DNA from: Phytoseiulus persimilis
Taxonomy: Eukaryota > Arthropoda > Arachnida > Mesostigmata > Phytoseiidae
Assembly: GCA_037576195.1 (NCBI GenBank)
Contig: CM075101.1
Coordinates: 23,560,001 to 23,624,000, forward strand
Direction of reading: 5' to 3'
DNA length: 64,000 nt
Shown here one piece after another: positions 61,701 through 64,000 of the stretch; the stretch's first letter is position 1; each line of letters starts with the position of its first letter. A program made the translations under genes and the position numbers. The notes under the pieces are model-generated. The model saw only the letters and a list, made by a program, of their open reading frames with translations, did no database searches and was not told where the DNA came from.

Positions 61701-63618
61701 CCGCGTGAGGAGGACTTACTTGTTGGCCGCTGACTTCGAGGTTGCGACGCAAGACACCTGCAACAACCGCGAGTTAGTCAAGGGCAGGCGAGTCGCGGCA
61801 TTTTTCCCATGGAACGACTCATGAAGATGTTGGACGTCGTAACGGAATCCAAAGCTTCCGTTCTGTTGATAGTGCCAAGACAGCACACAGAGGCATGGAG
61901 TTCATGACTCTCTCCAATCTCCGGAAACGAAAGCTTCTCAGAGAACGCACCTGCAAGGTCGGAGACCCTGATAACTTGTGTGGAAGCTTGAGTGTAAACC
62001 AAGCTGCCCTGTTGGGCTTTAGCGGTACTTGGATGGTAGTGACCACTGTGCTCTTCGGAGCGACCGGCCGGTGGGCTACAGCTTTCTCCACGGAGATGTG
62101 AGGGCGCGTCAAAATATATCGAGCCTGTGAACAGCGCATAAAACGGAAAATGGTGAGCAACTGGGAGGCCAGCGAGGCGGACGAATCACGAAAACGAAAA
62201 GACGGACAGGTGGACGGACCGATAAACGAACAAACTACAAAACCCCGACCATCGCGATTGGTGGCCATTGCCGCGGGATCAGATAACGCGGGAAAACCGA
62301 GGCCGATGCCGGGGGTCTCCAGAGCGATTTGTCGCAAATATTCGAGGGAATTGTGTGCCATGTTCACGTGGACTATCTCCGAGCTCCGTGTGTTCATGAA
62401 TCATCGATCAACTTCCTCATCGATTCCCAAGGGATCAATGGATGGATGGATGAGTAATTCACAAGCGTGCGGGACCGAGTATCACAAAAAAAAAGTTTCC
62501 CTGCAGACTCACCTTCAGGCTCTTTGACGCGGTCCGAAACGTGAGACAGGGGTTTATTTTTCAGGATACTTTTCGGTTGTTTCGAGGCACTCTTATCGTT
62601 TGATGCTGAATTCGAGCTCTGTTGTTCGCCTTCTTCACGCTCGTCTTGTCGAGGTGGCGTTGCCCGCAGATGGATCGAGGGCAGCGAGGACCTCCTTTCG
62701 GGCTCCTGAATGAAGCGAACCAGCGGATAAGTGAATATCCGTATCTCATGACGATCGAACGGTTATCGGATTCGGGAAAGTGAGATCAACCCCATGCTGA
62801 ATTTTCTCTGATATCGTTTAAGGTTATAGGCTTTAGTCTGCAGTGAGTATATATTTGGTCTGCGTGCTCGACGGAATCGTCGTCGCGACTCTTCCCCGTG
62901 CACTCGTCGATGATCTACCTGAGTATCGAAAGTTTGTTTCTGTTGCTGCTGTTCATCTTTCAGTGCGGAATCTAGCGATTGCTGTTTAACAGGATGCCCT
63001 GCAGCGCCCGGATCCTCTTCACGACAGCTTTTCAACGATATCGAGGGACAGCTCCAAACTCGCGCCAGAGCTCGCTCGCTCCCCGAACGACTGCATGCGG
63101 GCTGGCTCATCGTGCGCTGCATGTGCGCCTGTAGCTTGGCTTGCACCGGAACCTCCGATTCATCGCCAATAACCATGCGGCCTTCTTCAAGCCTCTCACT
63201 GATCTGTTTGTTTCGTTGTTCAGATTTCGCAGCCTTCAGGAGGGGATTGAGGAGGTTTAACAGTTAGTGTTGGCTAGTTCAACTCCGCATGTCGTTAGCT
63301 CGTACTCCACATGCGGTTAATAACGAATGGAATTCATCAAGTCACCACGAGCGGTCCCCTCTGACGGTTCGCGCCGGAGTTGACGGCGACGCGCCGCTAG
63401 TAATAAAAGTTCGAGAGACGAGGTCAAGTGTTCCTCAGTTGAAGATTCGACGCAAACAGACAAACCTGCTCGGGTGAAGTTGCGTTGTTCTCGTCCATTT
63501 CGTGATCGGTTTCTTCTGAATCATCGAACGAGCCTTGCCATCTCGACGCGAGGGTCATCGCTGCGATTCCACCGCGGGTTACGTTTTGCATAGCCGAAAT
63601 GTCGTCAGCCACGGCGAA
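58790..63618 (-). CDS. Unrecognised long disordered protein with acidic C-terminus, nine exons
   Basis: Exons in coding order: 63618 or 63591 to 63466, 63233-62919, 62705-62513, 62124-61951, 61757-61720, 61656-61503 (or ending at 61546), 61178-61098, 60769-60571, and 60245-58790. Phases agree at every junction, giving about 911 residues if translation starts at the ATG at 63591; more exons may lie beyond the window. The second exon has a charged helix (KSEQRNKQISERLEEG). The third carries KQPKSILKNK, resembling the SILK-type docking motif for protein phosphatase 1. The middle exons are rich in Pro, Gln and Ser. The last exon has long runs of Asp and Glu (a microsatellite-like GAG/GAA tract at about 59545-59640), a hydrophobic patch VKVVDANALLPRLNQLERVV, and an R/K/E-rich segment near the end. 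No catalytic domain is visible, so a scaffold or nuclear regulator is possible. I do not recognise the family. Confidence 0.75.
59540..59645 (-). repeat. CTC/TTC-type microsatellite coding poly-Glu on the minus strand
   Basis: The plus strand is an almost uninterrupted run of CCT/CTC and related triplets from about 59545 to 59582, continuing in degenerate form to about 59640. On the minus strand it encodes an Asp/Glu tract in the last exon of the 58790-63618 gene. A second block of the same kind lies at about 59395-59460. Confidence 0.85.
60246..60318 (-). other. Alternative 5' extension of the last acidic exon
   Basis: A good acceptor at 60319 (CTATTTCAG) would start the last exon 73 bases earlier and keep an open frame (GGVTVPYRLVTLTND...), but it is one phase off from the preceding exon as read in its most protein-like frame. 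A weaker acceptor at 60246 (GGTTCTAG) is in phase. Either a different upstream exon joins the stronger acceptor, or the frame of the preceding exon needs review. Confidence 0.4.
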
Positions 63619-64000
63619 CTGGGTGTAGGATGTGTCCCGTCCCGACGTTCCAGATCGCCGCACATGATGGAGCCGCCGATAGGAACTTCTGTTTCATAGA
63701 AACGGGAAGGGGAAATATAGCAAACAATGACTCCGGACACATATATCAGGATGATCTCCAACAGATGTACGGTAGAGGGGGCACTCGGCAGACACTACTG
63801 CTCTCAAACGCCGTCACGGCTACAGAGAAAGGGAAACAGATCCAGGAATCACTGGAACTTCTTCAGGCGGAGGGCACGGAAAAAAAATCTTGCACGCACG
63901 AGCGAGGTGAGAGGCATCACGAGACAGAAATTTTGGAGAAAAAACAACTTTCTCTCTGAAAAGTCAGGCGAACGACCTCCAGGTTCGTTCGTCCAGTTCA
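63619..64000. other. Upstream end of the nine-exon gene, unresolved
   Basis: The minus-strand gene may begin at 63591 or continue through an acceptor near 63619 to exons outside the window. The plus-strand frame at 63630-63959 is polar and Glu/Lys-rich but has no supporting signal. Confidence 0.4.

Overview
The window is animal nuclear DNA: about 50% G+C, spliceosomal GT..AG introns, and one gene recognisable by family. That gene is an ortholog of ANKRD50 (an NTPase-like domain plus 17 ankyrin repeats). The compact exons, short introns and G+C level would fit an arthropod, perhaps a mite such as a phytoseiid. This is an inference from general character only; nothing in the window fixes the species.

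Layout. Positions 1 to about 47.2 kb are gene-poor. I find scattered microsatellites, one well-formed hAT-type MITE with 8-bp target duplications (43247-43696), a TATA box followed by a perfect hairpin near 22.1 kb, and a few short coding-like stretches on either strand (12.8, 28.1, 31.1-31.3 and 46.8 kb) that I report only as weak candidates. Most open frames here are Arg/Ser-rich and look like chance frames. Positions 47.3-63.6 kb are gene-dense. ANKRD50 (+, 13 coding exons, 47286-52803) is followed by a doubtful short-intron coding stretch (+, about 53032-54372). Then come a two-exon gene on the minus strand (55553-54595) with two internally similar units that resemble an OB/cold-shock fold, and a nine-exon minus-strand gene (about 63600-58790) encoding a long disordered protein with a KSILKN motif and an extremely acidic C-terminal exon.

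How they fit together. ANKRD50 and the 55.5 kb gene are convergent. An almost palindromic AT-rich motif between them (AATAAA...TTTATT, 53428-53448) could serve as a polyadenylation signal for both. Exon phases were checked by hand for ANKRD50, the two-exon gene and the nine-exon gene. All three give uninterrupted frames, with one phase ambiguity at the last junction of the nine-exon gene. I saw no rRNA, tRNA, CRISPR or bacterial-type feature.
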